Shown: positions 22,800 through 35,333, numbered from the stretch's first letter. The stretch: 64,000 nt of DNA from Phoronis australis (GCA_002633005.1 NMRA01000230.1:463523-527522); one strand, 5' to 3'. Notes: generated by a model from the sequence alone, not told the origin. Translations and numbers: made by a program.

Positions 22800-24699
22800 A
22801 AATATCAAATAATGATATTTTAGCATGACACATTTTTAAACTTTTGGATCTCTGGTGCCGCACCAAAAATTTGGCCATCGAGGTGATTTATATCAATTTA
22901 AAATATTGTAGAAACGCAACTTTATCAAGATTTGTTGTTTTCGAAATGCGTCTTCTTTTTAGGGGCAAAAACTTGCATCTCCTTTAGAAAAATAGTTTTT
23001 GTTGTCGGCCGCTTATTGAAATAAAATTGGTATCATTTTGATTCATATACTCAGATTCGAAATAATATTTATGCTGGCTTGGAAAGAACCGGAGAATCTT
23101 TAGTGCTTTAGGCCTTGTCTACCACGGCTAGTTAAATTCACACGTCAATACAAAATTCCCATAAGTTGTGTTCAACACAATTTATTACAACTAATTCCTA
23201 TTCAAAAAAGGGGCCAGATAACAACGCAATGACCCTGCAGGGTAGAAGCATAAGTACTACGTTTATAGAGAAAGGTGATATCTTGAATGCTAAAACACGT
23301 AAATGATTAGATTTCAATTTGTCATTTGGCAAAGATTTTCATGTAATGCCTTTGTGCAAATGCATAGCGTACGGTAGATATGCACGTGCTATGCTAAGGG
23401 TGCCAGTGGAACTTATATATAAGATAGGTTACCAACCGTATTGTCCGACGGGTGTTTAAGTAAATCTCGATTAAGCGTCGTCGCATTCAGTTAGCTCATT
23501 TTGTACATGTACAGTGTATCTCAGCTTCCAAAGTCTAATGATGTTGCAAAGTATGTGCACGCCACCTGTCGCACCTCAGAATGGCTAGTGATAGCCGATA
23601 GGTGGGGCTGTATGTCTGCAGACAGTATAAAAATAGCACGATCATGTATTCCATATTGCGGCCATGATCACAAATTTGTTCTACGAGGTAACACGTCCAC
23701 GAAAAAAATGTGGCTACAAAGGCTTTTTCGAACATTGTTTACAGAAAGCTCTCATTGTTTTTTTTCTTCTTCATTTGTTCTCTTCATCGCCAAAATCAGT
23801 TAATAAAGGGAAGAAAATCCATCCCAGACGGCCCACGTTTCACGTTTAACCTAATAATTGCTGATCATACTTAATTCCGTTAATGAAAATTTATTGCTGC
23901 AAAAAGGAGCTTATCATGCACGATTTCCGCAACATTTTAATCCCAAAGGTATGCATAATTATTGTCATATAAACTATATAACTAAAGTCACAAATCTCTC
24001 AAGTGATTGCTTCCGTCTTCGATACCTCAAGGGAAATCTGAGGAAAAGAAAGATATTTTTTTCATTTTAAAATCTTTCCTATATCCCAGAACCATGATTT
24101 TATTTGCTATCTCTAGGGATGTTTCACGTCCATTTTGTGTGCCAGTCGTCGTTAAACTACATGATGTTTGTCAACATCACGCAAACATTAAGTGTTAGAG
24201 CATGTCTCCTGCTGCCGTAGTAGCGGTAAGAACAGTTCGACATACCATCGTACACTAATCCATTAGGTGCCATCCTATCACGTTTTCTTCATTTCTAGAA
24301 TCTTAAGTGTTCTGGTTGCACAACATTGGTCGCATGTTCCTACAAAATTGGTGTGCACAACGTGAACCCCGAGCTCACTGCCTTTAGTTCTACTTATTTG
24401 AAAGGAAACCAAACCAGTTTTGGCCCATAAAAAGATATTAAGAATGAAAATGACTTTTCCATATAATTATCAACAATGAAATAATACTCGTGAGCCCTCA
24501 AACGTTTCGAACAACTTCTTACAAATTCGGTCGGCAAGCGTGAACTCTTGAGGTGAGTTGCAGGCAGCCGTTGTAAAAATCACCCACCAAGAACCACCAT
24601 GATGTACATCTTATGACATAGTGAGTAAGTGGTTTAGTTTAATTACATGTACGCTTTCATCACTCGAGTGAGACACCGATGGTACTTTTAAGTTAGCAG
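22800..24699. other. Non-coding flank, left copy
   Basis: The part to about 23835 matches 62960-64000 and thus belongs to the duplication. A 100-residue ORF at 23501-23803 is not preserved in frame in the other copy and is probably chance. The rest shows no recognisable gene. Confidence 0.55.
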
Positions 24700-26190
24700 G
24701 GCTCGACATAACGAGCTGCAGATCGCATTTGCGACCTGAAATTCGGAAATGCGAGCTGAGATTTTTGGCACCTGGTATCAAGTCGCAAATTGCGACATGC
24801 AATTTCCGAAGTCTGCGAGCTGAGTTTTTAAACTTCTTGGCAGATAACTGGCAAATACCAAGCAAATTGTTTGAATCCGACCGTGATTTGGTTGTTGCCA
24901 AATCAAGTTCAAAAGAACACTACATGTAACTCAGAGCAGCCCTCCCGATGACTTGTAAGCATATCGTGTGAACATGGGATAATGCAGAATCGATCTTTGA
25001 CGCGTTTTATTGGCTAACATTTTCGGCTACTTTTGCAAATTTCCAAATGCACCGAAGAACGTTTCTTACCACGTCACAATATAGCGGTCTTTTACTAATT
25101 TTTAAGCGATCACCTTGTCAAACTTTGTGGTAGAAAAACGTAATTTTTCACGTAAGATGTGACGTTATTATCAAATATCCGCAACAGTATCACCGATATG
25201 TGACTACGGTATTGGTCGGTCCCATTGTTAGCGCGCAAACGGTGACAGACTATCGTGACGTGGAAATATGCGTCTCATTTTTTATCGCAAGACAGTAAAC
25301 GTGAAAATGACAGCCTTATTAATCGCCAAAAGATGGTCACATCTCTACTTTCAGCTAAGTTGTTTTTGAATCACCAAGAAATTTCAAACCCTTTACGTGA
25401 TGCTGGGGCTACCTGAGCGACATATGGGTACATGTAGTCTGTCACATGTTGTTGCCAACGTAAAGTGTAGGCGATTCAGGTGCCTGAATTCACAAGTGCG
25501 CACTACTCCGAAGCTGCATATCAAAAGATAACAGCGACAGTCCAAAATGAAAGAGTATACGGACTTGGCTATGTTAAGTTCCCGGGTGCCCATGGTTTAT
25601 TTGACGATGAACCTAAAAGATTCCCGGCGGTTATAAAAGACCCGATGCTTTACGATATTCCCCGGAACCGATGAAGATATTTTTTTGTTTCACCAGGTCG
25701 ATGTTCCCTAGGCTCGATGTTCTATGCCCGTTGCCAGTTATTGCAACAAAACGGGTAGATGCTAAATTATGGTTAGTCAACTTTTTATTCTTCTCTTCAT
25801 ACACCCCGCCAATTTTTGCTCCCCGGACCACGGTGTAAAATGTTCCTACTCCAACAGAAATAAAAGTTCCGGCTGAAGCGGGCAAATAAAAACAACATCA
25901 TTCCGGGTGATTAAAAAAGATATGGTGCAGGTGATGACGATAGACGGAAAGTCACCACTACTAGATGGAGTTTGCCTCGCAAAATCCTATTATAGTAACA
26001 TTTCTTACTACTGCAGTCTTTCAATCTCTTATTACCGCAAAACACTCAGGTTACCGTTAACGACTATGCTCACGCATGCACCTACTCCCTACCTTTGAAA
26101 TGTTTGTTAATAAGCACTCACTGTTCTTCTAAGAGTTCCCCTCAACTTTTGAGAATTTCAAATAAAGCGCCACAATTCGGGCTAGCGCCC
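24700..26190. repeat. 1.5-kb dispersed duplicate of 54990-56590
   Basis: It starts AGGGCTCGACATAACGAGCTG and ends near GCTAGCGCCCATCAT; the same ends bound the partner at about 54991-56580. Both also share an internal TTATAAAAGACCCGATGCTTTA. Divergence is substantial. This copy has the empty site for the MITE found at 55698-56003. The start resembles hAT termini (CAGGGCTCGA), but I found no matching inverted end, so the class is open. Confidence 0.7.
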
Positions 26191-26195
26191 ATCAT

Positions 26196-26279
<84 letters not shown>
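26196..26279. repeat. (AAT)n microsatellite
   Basis: About 28 uninterrupted AAT units, next to AATAAACTTTATTTATAGAGG. That layout resembles the trinucleotide tail of a minus-strand non-LTR element whose body would lie to the right (26280-26880), but no protein motif was clear there. Confidence 0.9.
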
Positions 26280-26603
26280 TCAATTATAATAAACTTTATT
26301 TATAGAGGATAAAATACAATAGACATACATTAAAACATGCTTTAGCCAAAGGCTAATATACAGCATGGTCCTCTGCAGCAAAAATAAAATTCAATAAATT
26401 AAGACAGATAAATAGATAAATAAATTAAATTAAGTTACATTAAATTAAACATTATTTACAAATTGAATTTACAGACTGAATTAAAAACAATGGAGCGACA
26501 AAAAGGAGGGACAGCTATGACGACCACATGTAACTAATGAATTGGTGTCTGAAATCATCATAACGGTCAGCCTCCTTTAGACCAATTCGCACTAAAACGA
26601 CAC

Positions 26604-26748
26604 CAGTGGCGGATTTAGAGGGGGCCAAGGGGGCCATGGTCCTCCTAAAATTGTCCCAGATTAAATTTTGGAATTCGGGATGTACATGTAAATGTCTAAC
26701 GGGCAAAATCGTGGCCCGTCCCAAATCAAAATCCTGGATCCGCCCCTG
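26604..26748. mobile_element. MITE of the CAGTGGCGGATCC family, intact ends
   Basis: A 145-base copy with both ends: CAGTGGCGGATTTAGAGGGG and CCTGGATCCGCCCCTG. GGGCCAAGGGGGCC lies near the left end and a C-rich stretch near the right, as in its relatives. Short ORFs across it are chance. Confidence 0.85.
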
Positions 26749-26879
26749 GTCAGGGTTTTGCAGCACTAGCTGGAGAATAGAACAGACATTACGAAGTACG
26801 TTTTGTTTGAGTAGACTTGAGTACGTGCGGCCGAAATTAATAGAGTGATTATCTCGAACCAGTCTTCAGTCTATCGTCG

Positions 26880-27640
26880 CACCGAAAGCTACTAAACACA
26901 GGTCAGCGATAACCTGCGTCTGCCCAAACAGATGCGCGCCGTCTAAGCACGTTTTATGAATAAAACGGATAAAAAGACGAATATAGACGGCGCACCCATA
27001 ATAAAACCCCATTTTTTATTTTTTTATTTTCATTCTTTTATTCGTATCATGAATACAGTGCAAACGTAAGTTTTTCATAAGCTCATTCAGTCACACATTC
27101 CGATGAGAAAACCAGTCAGTTTCCTATCTTACGAATGCAGTGAACTTCAGACCAGACAAAAAGCCATAAATGGGTGATACACTTTATGTTACGGATTTGG
27201 ATCATGCTATGAGTTTCAATTTACTTTCTTAGGTTATATTACTAAAATGTAGTTTAAAAAATTTCTATTCTGATAAGTAGCTTAAAAGTCCGGCAGATCA
27301 GTTTTCACTCAACATCAGTGTCGAAATTTAACCATGAAATCCCATTTTTGTGGTATTGTAAAAATCATAGAAACTGCTGGACAGTGAAATAATTTGTGTT
27401 TTGAATTAACTCATCCATGGTCTCAGTAATAATAATAAATAGAAATTGGAAATATTGCCTGAAATTTCTGAGGGGTCAAAGAAGCAAAAACATAGAAAAC
27501 TTATTAAAGTGCCCAAAATTGTTTTTCAAAAATTTGGTTCACTTCGTGGCACATAGAATGTGACAAAATTAAAATATTTGGTTTTCCTGTGAATTACCTT
27601 TTTCTTAAGAAGACCTGCAGTTACCACTGATATCAACAAA
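26880..27640. other. AT-rich spacer, no gene seen
   Basis: Long A and T runs and dense stop codons. No motif was recognised. Confidence 0.5.
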
Positions 27641-27648
27641 GGAAAAAT

Positions 27649-28336
27649 GGCTGCCGAGGAAGATGAAGCAGCCAGTGTTCACTGAAGTCTTTATGTTAAT
27701 CTGGTTAGTGGGACTTCAATGGAATACCCAAACCAGCAAGCAGTTGAAACATTAGCTAAATCTAGTAAGTCGGTAACAGATCTTCTGACGCATGTTAAAT
27801 CAGGCCTCGTCCCGTTCACTGCAGACGGAGAGGCAGCTGAATTTTGCCAGAGTGGACTTGCTTACCACCGTTTGCTCTCAGAATTGACTGTTTGTGAAAA
27901 ATGTCGAGCTCAGTTCGAAATCAGACGGAGACCAAAAAAATGTACCCACCCACCTTGTAGAGTTTGAGTTTGGGGTGTCAAAGGAAATTTCCCAAAGAAT
28001 TCCTCGAGGAACAGAATGTACTGATTGAGCTTGCGTCAGGTGACTTGCTATGCAGGTCATAAGTGTTCCAAAATTTTAGGAATCTAGTTGGTACATGCTT
28101 TTTTGCTTTGTTAGGACAATAATTTGAAGGGTCACAACAATACTCTTGACTCTCTTGTTACCCTATGGTGTAGCCACCACGTGCGGTCAATGCTAATGAA
28201 TAACATAAAGCCTCATGTTGTCGTCTGGACAATCCTGTCGGCCAAGAAACAGCACGCGGGCGAAGTTCGTCTGGTACGACCCGATGATTCCATGAAGCGC
28301 GTTGAACGGAAAGCAAATTCAGAATTACTAAATTAG
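27649..28336 (+). pseudogene. Possible decayed coding sequence of unknown family
   Basis: An ATG at 27649 opens MAAEEDEAASVH and then stops. In-frame continuation at 27719-27967 reads MEYPNQQAVETLAKSSKSV and VCEKCRAQFEIRRRPKKC, with a CxxC pair. A further open piece at 28124-28336 includes SLVTLWCSHHVRSMLMNN. Composition is more protein-like than its surroundings, but I do not recognise the family, and stops separate the pieces. It may be a host pseudogene, a transposon scrap, or chance. Confidence 0.3.
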
Positions 28337-28554
28337 TTATCCTTGTACATGAGCAACGTTACCAGCAGCTGCAGCTGTCTATCTACACCCTGTCCTTAAC
28401 GGATAGGCTGGGGCTGGACTTTCTCCGCGTTGGATTGAACCCCCGCGAAGCGCCCTGGCTAAAGGCCAGCATTTCAGTCTTCAAATTTAGGTGAATAAAG
28501 TTTAGGGCACACTGCTTACAGCCACGTTCTTAATGCTCACGACTAGCTATTGTG

Positions 28555-29085
28555 AAGTCCGTTGAATTAAATATAACCAACCTTGCAAAGTAGAAGAGAA
28601 CGCGTGTGTACGCTTGATAACAATTCTTTACCCTGTATTGTGAACAACAATTTCTGGGAATAGCATTTCAATCATTTTTTCATGACGATTCTTGGAAAGA
28701 AGACAAACTGAATCGCGACTATTGTAATGTAGTTGAATTGAACGCAATCAACCTTGTATACTACAAGCTCAGATATATAGTCTATCTGAGGTACAAGGAA
28801 ACGTCTGTGTACATACGTACATGTATTTATCTGATAACGATTCTTTACCCTGCATTGTGAACAACTCCCAGGCACAGTTTTCAAGCATTTTTTCATGCCG
28901 ATTCTTGGAAAGAGTGTAATCTGAAACGCGACTGTTGTGATGTCGGTGGAATTAAATGTAACCAACCTTGCATGTATTTATCGAATAACGATTCTTTACT
29001 CTGCATAGAGAAGAACAATGTCGAGGTATAGTTTTTTAAGCATTCTTTTCATGACGATTCCTGGAAAGAACGCAAACTGACACGC
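28555..29085. repeat. Tandem repeat, about 210-bp unit, 2.5 copies
   Basis: Three diverged copies of a unit containing AACGATTCTTTACCCTGCAT, then TTTTTCATGACGATTCTTGG and AACCAACCTTG, at about 28555-28760, 28761-28975 and 28976-29085 (partial). Units differ by indels and roughly 20 percent of bases. No coding content is apparent. Confidence 0.75.
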
Positions 29086-30127
29086 TTCGGCACTCAGTAA
29101 TAATAGCATAGAATATGCATTTGAAAACTGCACACTTCAGGTATTATCACTCCACAGGAGATGCTTTCATGCATTTATAGATAACTTTTATTCGTCGTTA
29201 CTATGGTGATGGTTATTGAAATCAGACATATTTTTCGTGTCTCTCATTAATTTCGGGAAGACAAAGAATTTCAGATCACGCATCCACAGGTAAACACAAC
29301 ACTTAATACTTCTTTAGCATAGGCAAAACGAATAGAATAATGCAACCGAGAAAAAATTGTTAAGAATCAGACAACAACAAATAACATGTGAAACTCCAAC
29401 GGCACACAGCTAGATTCGAGTGTTGATGGTGTAATCCGGGACTGCCCTATTGCCATGAACCGCAAGTAACTGTGTTTTTAATTCCACTAGTTATGTGTGC
29501 TTCGACCGTACAGTTAATAGTGGAAATCGATCGAGAAACAATCCCAATAAACTTCAGCACGTGCATTATACTAAAGTAAATAACCCCGGCATAAATCCTG
29601 AAGGTTACTGGAGTGATACAGTGACTTATCCAGTTCTGGGTGGCGTTATTTTGAACTCGGGTGACGATTTGTATGCGTAAAAATATTGCCCTTGGTTACC
29701 CATAGGATTTACAAAAGATTGTAGCTGATATTCGAACATTAAACTAAGACCGTGAGAATTTTTTACAAATGCTATTGCTTGAGAGAACGCTTGTCGACCG
29801 TCCCGCCGGTTTCCGGCTGTAGCGCAGCTTAGAAAACACTAACAAAGTGACTCAGCTACTTTGAAATACATATATGCCGAGTACAGAAATTCCATCGCTT
29901 AGTTCTCTCCGAGCCAGTTCTAAATGTCGCCTTATCTTTTACGCTGGCATTTTCCTCCGCGATAATTCTATATTTCAAACACTCGCTGACGCCTTGCTAT
30001 ACAAGGCGACCTACTTTTATGAGTACCTCCTCAAGATGGTCACGTGACATAACAACTTATTTCTCTGACTCCGGCAAGTGAGCAAAAAAGCTCACTAATT
30101 GGTCCAGTCTCGTAAAGTTTACGTAAG
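29086..30127. other. Spacer without recognised gene
   Basis: No motif or conserved ORF was identified; the short open frame at 29495-29680 has no recognisable features. Confidence 0.45.
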
Positions 30128-30259
30128 CAGTGGCGAATTTAGGGGGAGGGGGCAAGGGGGGCATGCGCCCCCTAAAATTCTCCCAGACTCCATTTGGCAG
30201 CTCGGGGATACGAATGTCTGCCCTGGCCCCCCTAACTCAAAATCCTGGATCCGCCTCTG
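30128..30259. mobile_element. MITE of the CAGTGGCGGATCC family, next to the assembly gap
   Basis: It starts CAGTGGCGAATTTAGGGGGA and ends ATCCTGGATCCGCCTCTG, 132 bases. The 320-N gap begins five bases later, so the right flank cannot be used to test for a target-site duplication. Repeats like this often break assemblies. Confidence 0.8.
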
Positions 30260-30264
30260 CACAC

Positions 30265-30584
30265 NNNNNNNNNNNNNNNNNNNNNNNNNNNNNNNNNNNN
30301 NNNNNNNNNNNNNNNNNNNNNNNNNNNNNNNNNNNNNNNNNNNNNNNNNNNNNNNNNNNNNNNNNNNNNNNNNNNNNNNNNNNNNNNNNNNNNNNNNNNN
30401 NNNNNNNNNNNNNNNNNNNNNNNNNNNNNNNNNNNNNNNNNNNNNNNNNNNNNNNNNNNNNNNNNNNNNNNNNNNNNNNNNNNNNNNNNNNNNNNNNNNN
30501 NNNNNNNNNNNNNNNNNNNNNNNNNNNNNNNNNNNNNNNNNNNNNNNNNNNNNNNNNNNNNNNNNNNNNNNNNNNNNNNNNNNN
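30265..30584. other. Assembly gap (320 N)
   Basis: A run of N. ORFs drawn across it are meaningless. It lies about 245 bases downstream of the last exon of the right paralog, so 3' untranslated sequence of that gene may be missing. Confidence 0.99.
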
Positions 30585-30828
30585 GCGCTGTTTTTCAGTG
30601 GAAAAGTGATTGGCCTTGGTCCACTTCTCCATCACGACTGTTCAAATTCTATAACGTGTTATTTCCACCATGTAAATGCCTCTCAGCGGGGATTCCGAGG
30701 AGTATCAGGCTTCTCGACCCCATGCTGCTGTTGTTAACGGAGCCCTCCACTGTGGACGAAGCCTTCGACCCCTGGATAGCCTTTCGCTAGTTTGTGTCTG
30801 CAAACCATTAATCATCATAAAATGTACT

Positions 30829-31045
30829 TCATCGGTCAGCCTTTGACCAGCTGCGTTCCGTACCCCAATTCTGGCCCCAATTTAGACTAGTTGCCGTTGA
30901 GCTGTAAGCAAACTGTGGCCATGACGACACTTTGTCCCAGTTGGAGCAAGCGAGGTCATAATAGGCGTCAACGACAATTACCCAACCTGCGTCTGTGTCA
31001 CACCCGCCGTAGTGTTTGTTGATAAAGAATCGTCTATTCTCTCGA
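30829..31045 (-). CDS. Right paralog, exon 4 (end of C-terminal module)
   Basis: Terminal coding exon on the minus strand. The acceptor TTTTACAG precedes TCGAGAG, and the single leading base completes a Gly codon from exon 3. It reads RRFFINKHYGGCDTDAGWVI, then CSNWDKVSSWPQFAYSS, and ends WSKADR before TGA at 30831-30829. From memory, related cnidarian proteins carry the same FFINxxYGGC...DxGW...C.W core but finish with a few more hydrophobic residues after an AD pair, so this C terminus may be slightly shortened. No left-copy counterpart was found. Confidence 0.8.
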
Positions 31046-31675
31046 CTGTAAAACAGTAGAAACGAGGAATGGTGAAAGTAGATTAATTCATTAGTAGGCC
31101 TATACATGTATACATTAGACACGAAACCTATGTAAGTACTTGTAACTGACACGCTGGAGAAGGTAGTTAATTGAAAAACCCACTTTGTAACATTTTGCTA
31201 ACTTAATCAAAACGTTTTGTGCCAGGGCAGTTGTAAGGAAATTAAAGATCTAAATGTACCCAAGTACCGTACATGTATGGGTTGCTAAGGAACACACAAA
31301 ATGTCGATTGGTAAATGAGGTCGGCAATTGTGTAAATATCATCATCCAAACAAATGTCTTGTTCCCCACCCCATTTCAACATTACATTTGCCGTAAAAGT
31401 CATGTCGTGATTAGAGAAAAGACATCAAAAGTTAATTTACTGACTTGATTTTAGAACTGGCATCTGAGGAGTCGTTTTTGAGGTTTTAAGACGATTTTTC
31501 TGACAAAATTAGACTCTCCCGGTTGCCCCTCCCTCTCTCAGCTTTTATATATTCAGATCAAAATCATAAAATTTCATGTCGCAACTCAAAATTCATGTAG
31601 ATGACGATTGTAAGCTTGTCATGGCGTGACCCGGATGTGCTTGCTCTTTCCAAGCTCAGAAACACTACTATTTTC

Positions 31676-31705
31676 TCGCTGGTTCCCTGCGTGCCGCAAG
31701 GTGGT
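31676..31705. repeat. Short dispersed repeat, also at about 54493-54520
   Basis: The stretch CGCTGGTTCCCTGCGTGCCG and the following AGGTGG occur here and near 54493. An inverted ACCAGCG lies about 60 bases to the right. It is probably the end of a small transposon and sits exactly where left-right duplication similarity is interrupted (31620-31746). Confidence 0.55.
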
Positions 31706-31849
31706 CGGTAGCTAGCATGCTGGCTATGCACGTGGGGGACCAGCGAGTCCACCAAAGACGAGATCGCCGTCTAGAGGGTTTGAAAATTTCAATATGGCAT
31801 GGCAATTTTGAAAGTCAGATAGTTGCCCAGCGGACCAAACACTCCTTAC

Positions 31850-32013
31850 CCGCCATCGATTGAAAAGAAGTTCACGCTTGCCGAAGGTGACAGATCGTCC
31901 CAAGGGTCTTCTAGCAGTCTAGATTTTGCGAAGAAGTTAGTTTTGGAAGAGCCTTGTCCGTTGAAAACCACTTTCATCACTTCGCTGCCGCCAGTGTAAA
32001 AAGCAAATTTAAC
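31850..32013 (-). CDS. Right paralog, exon 3 (C-terminal module, middle part)
   Basis: A 164-base exon, acceptor TATGCCAG and donor GTAAGG, phases 0 and 2. It encodes VKFAFYTGGSEVMKVVFNGQ, then KTNFFAKSRLLEDPWDDL and SVNFFSIDGG. The NFFSI ending is, from memory, closer to the usual form of this cnidarian module than the left paralog's NYVSI. Length, phase and splice sites are identical in the two genes. Confidence 0.82.
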
Positions 32014-33551
32014 CTGGCATACAAAACATAATGGATAGAATGAATTTCAGCCTAGCTTTGGGAGTGAGCGTTTAGAATCAATGAACACGATTGTTGATAG
32101 CATGGCGACTGAGGTATTGGGCAAGTTGTTTGCAAAAATCCAAATAATCTATGCCGGAAGTTTCAGTTAACCCTACATGTACATGTATGTACATGATAAG
32201 CGACAGCTGATGATGCACAAGGTGTAAAGCTGACTAACCAGGGCCCAGGGTCAAATCAAGTTTACTCGAAATCGAAGTCGAGATTATTTCTGACACTTTT
32301 TATTCTACTTTGGGCGAACTCACGGTACAAATGTGTTATTCCATTACGTGAACGGTCTAGTCTAATGTAGCACTTGATGACCCCAGTATTGCCGAGGCTA
32401 AAAGTTTGAGTCTGAACTCGACATTTCATTTTTGTCTCGAGTTTGTTGCTCTATATTTAGGGGTCATTAAGTGTGAAATTGGACTAGAAACCTATATACA
32501 TGTACATGGCTCTAGCCACAATTTTATCACATGATGCCGATGTACTAATACCTATTTCTAATAACCTTGAAAGAAAGTTCTACAGTAACGGTTCTTATTT
32601 TTCGCGAACAAGACATACAATATAACGTTTCTTACAGGCCAGTCTTTTTAGTGACAGCCAACTTGCACACAGTTCATGAGTTATGTTTATTGCAGCATAA
32701 TTTGGGATAACACACACGGCCAGGCAGACTGTGTGGGCCGCTGAATCCAACGGCCTGCTGCGTTTGCATCAGGAAACTTAGTTGTTACTCGATCGATCCA
32801 AAATCTGGGTATTTTCAACAGGTCTGTTATGGAAGTTTTATAATGACGGAGATCATTTCCAAAGCCGGGGATTAAATGTTATGTTTACTGTTGATAAAAT
32901 ATGACAAAACTGGAAATTGCGACGTTATGTTTCTGAGCTTAGAGGTACCGGTAGCTCCCCTGCGTCCGTTTGTTTTCGACTTAATGACAGGGTCGACGGG
33001 TTTTTAACTACTCTGTAGGTACATGTAATTGATTTCTAATGGTCTGCAGAGAAACGTGTGAAAATCCCTGTTAACCCACCACACCTCCGTAATAATCAGT
33101 AATGATTAAGTTTAACATATTTTCGTAGCGGCCACGGCGGTTTTGCAATGGACAGTACATGTGGATATTTCCGTTGGCATGTTTTAATACAATAATTGGC
33201 CTAAATGTTAGATTCTATGGCCTCAAAGATCATTTGGTGACTACAAGTTACATCTTGGGGTACAGTTCTGAGGGCCGAATTCGATCGGTTACGAAATTTT
33301 AACAAATACAATATTCGCACAGAGCTTGTTTCAAAGCAGATTTTAGCTGTGAAGTGACGAATGCAGTGTACGTGTGTCAAAAATAGGTTCATAGATATGT
33401 AGAGGACTGATCTCATTGGATGATGTCTCTCTGAGTCTTATCTGCATTAGCACACCGTCCCTAAAGATTTTGGTCCGAAAAAACTAATCGAAACGTAGCC
33501 TATTATGTGACAATTATATGCAGAATCAGAGCGAAATATCACGACACTTAC
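32014..33551 (-). other. Right paralog, intron 2
   Basis: About 1.5 kb, with GTAAGT donor. It matches the ends of the left paralog's intron 2 and contains no recognised gene. Several TACATGTA palindromes are present (for example 32170-32200). Confidence 0.7.
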
Positions 33552-33886
33552 CTTCTTTACGTTTAAACTCGACCAATATTCTACTATGTAGCTCTTGTAG
33601 TGCGCAGACGACATATTGTTCGTAAGTAACATGTCCACAGAAGGTGATGACGTGAAACCGCTGCCAACCCATAAATCTCGAGTAGACGACCTAATGCCTT
33701 TACTTCCTTTAAACACCAGTTCCCAACAATCCTGTTCGTTGCAGGTTTCACTGGCACTGCTGTTCCCTTGACACGATTTCCCGTCATACTTCGGTGGAAC
33801 GCAAGTGCGGGTCCTCGAGCGGGTTCCTCCATCACAAGTTGCGCTACAGGCAGACCACTGACTCCAGGGTCTCCAATACCCGTCCT
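33552..33886 (-). CDS. Right paralog, exon 2 (TSP1 repeat plus start of C-terminal module)
   Basis: A 335-base exon, acceptor GTTGTAG before AGGACGGG and donor GTAAGT after AAGAAG. Joined to exon 1 in phase 1 it encodes EDGYWRPWSQWSACSATC, GTRSRTRTCVPPKYDG and SETCNEQDC: a complete TSP1 repeat with three Trp, the Arg layer and six Cys. The final part (ELVFKGSKGIRSS, DLWVGSGFTSSP, AHYKSYIVEYWSS) starts the C-terminal module. The product is inferred to be a small secreted or matrix protein of order PAN, TSP1, module. A 104-residue plus-strand ORF across this exon is a shadow. Confidence 0.9.
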
Positions 33887-35333
33887 CTACAACACAGAGA
33901 TACAATGTACATTTATTCGTGTGACTTGCAAAAATAAATTCCAAGCTTGTTCTCGTTTAGATGACGATCAACGTTTGGCCTTATTATGTACCAACCCTGC
34001 TTTGACCGCTAGACATGACGTCACGGCTTGGGCACAGTCGAGTAAAATTCAGATATCATTCCTGAAAGGGATAATAATATAATACTTGGGCCAGTTTTAA
34101 AGCGTTTTAAATTACTAAGAGTTTATTACTTATTACCGCTCTGTGGACCTTGTTTCAAGTACGGAAATCGTCAGCAGTTACCAGACTGAGGAAAATAAGC
34201 AAAGCTCGGAAATTCCATGTACATATCTTCACAATATGTACAGCTCCGTTCCTATTTCATGAGGGTCTGATTGAGCTAGATATGCCATTGCTGAACGTCA
34301 GTGCAATTGTGATGCATGACGTCATCTAGGACTACGTCAAAAGCATGAGTGGAAAAATGACAGCGTGATGCATAGCAGAATTACTGAGTACTGTTATAAA
34401 TTAATGGTGTGACGATTTTAATCGTTTATCTCTTCGTGGAATGTGCGGTACATCCGGTTTGATGTTTGCTGTTTCGGGTCTTGACTGAGTTAGGGGGATT
34501 GGAATAAGAGAGACGCCGTCCCGCCCACCCTCCGGCTCTCTGTGATATGTGTGATTTTTGTAGTTAGTGCTTTGGTGCGTCTTTGGCGCAGCGCTTGGCA
34601 TTTGAATGGTATTTCAGGGCATCAACTTTTTCTTTCACAACTTCCGTTCGACCTGTCCTGGAGGACGGACACCTTCTATGAATGCTGCGAGTGAGCTCTC
34701 CATACTGTAAGTATTCACCAAAATGAGCAATCAGACACCGTCACATAAGCGTCAGTCGAGCAAGGACACCGCACAACTCAGAGATTTGGCTGGAAATACT
34801 GGTTTAAAGCAACCAACTTTAGAGGAAGATTGAAGTCGGCAAAAGGCCAGGAAATGAAATTCAGAAATATTTTAATCTCGCATAGAATGGATCCCAATGC
34901 CAGAAGCCTCGTTCTATTGTTGTAAAATTCACAACATATAATGTCCGTAAGTTTATCCGGAATACAAGAACGCTGTGATCAGGAGATGCGGAAAGGCCTA
35001 GCATTTTCATCAATGAGAGTCTTACGCAGAGGAGAGCCGTGCTTTTCAAGGCACTTAGAGAACTAGGACCCCGGATTAACAGTTACTGGACCAGAGACGG
35101 ACGCATTTATTTGAAAGACAAGACTGATTATATTCACCAAGTGAAGAACCCGAAAGATTTGAAAGGCTTATCAATTGTGGTGTTTTTGCTCGAGATTTCT
35201 TTTTCATGCACGTTTGAAGACTATGGCGGGTGCGGTATGATTTACAGTATTTAGTATTTTATCACAGGCTTGCGTAGGGACGCTATGAGAACTAAAGTCG
35301 GGGGGAGCACTAGCCCTCGTGTTATGTGTTATC

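Larger units (their letters stand above)
11735..23835. repeat. Segmental duplication, left copy
   Basis: This block matches, in the same order and orientation, segments at 31747-34620, 38006-38960, 46470-48243 and 61028-64000. It carries the left paralog and its upstream region. Local insertions unique to this copy include about 16310-16836, the MITE-containing stretch from 17054 to about 17735, and about 20000-22190. Identity varies from near perfect to roughly 80-85 percent by eye. Confidence 0.85.
31747..34620. repeat. Segmental duplication, right copy, segment 1
   Basis: This aligns with 11735-15230 of the left copy and contains exons 3 and 2 of the right paralog. It stops at 34620, where a LINE interrupts. 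Confidence 0.85.

Noticed and set aside
23501-23803. 100-codon plus-strand ORF
   Set aside because: The matching region of the right copy (63700-63990) has indels that destroy the frame, so there is no sign of coding constraint.
24611-24929. Overlapping ORFs at 24611-24901 (minus) and 24729-24929 (plus)
   Set aside because: Both fall in the dispersed repeat starting at 24700, and neither frame is preserved in the partner copy at 54990.
28555-29085. CRISPR-like array
   Set aside because: Units are about 210 bases, diverged and without regular spacers, and the DNA is eukaryotic.
30099-30737. Long ORFs (132-212 codons) across the N run
   Set aside because: They exist only because N codons are not stops; the ends lie in a MITE and in unrelated sequence.
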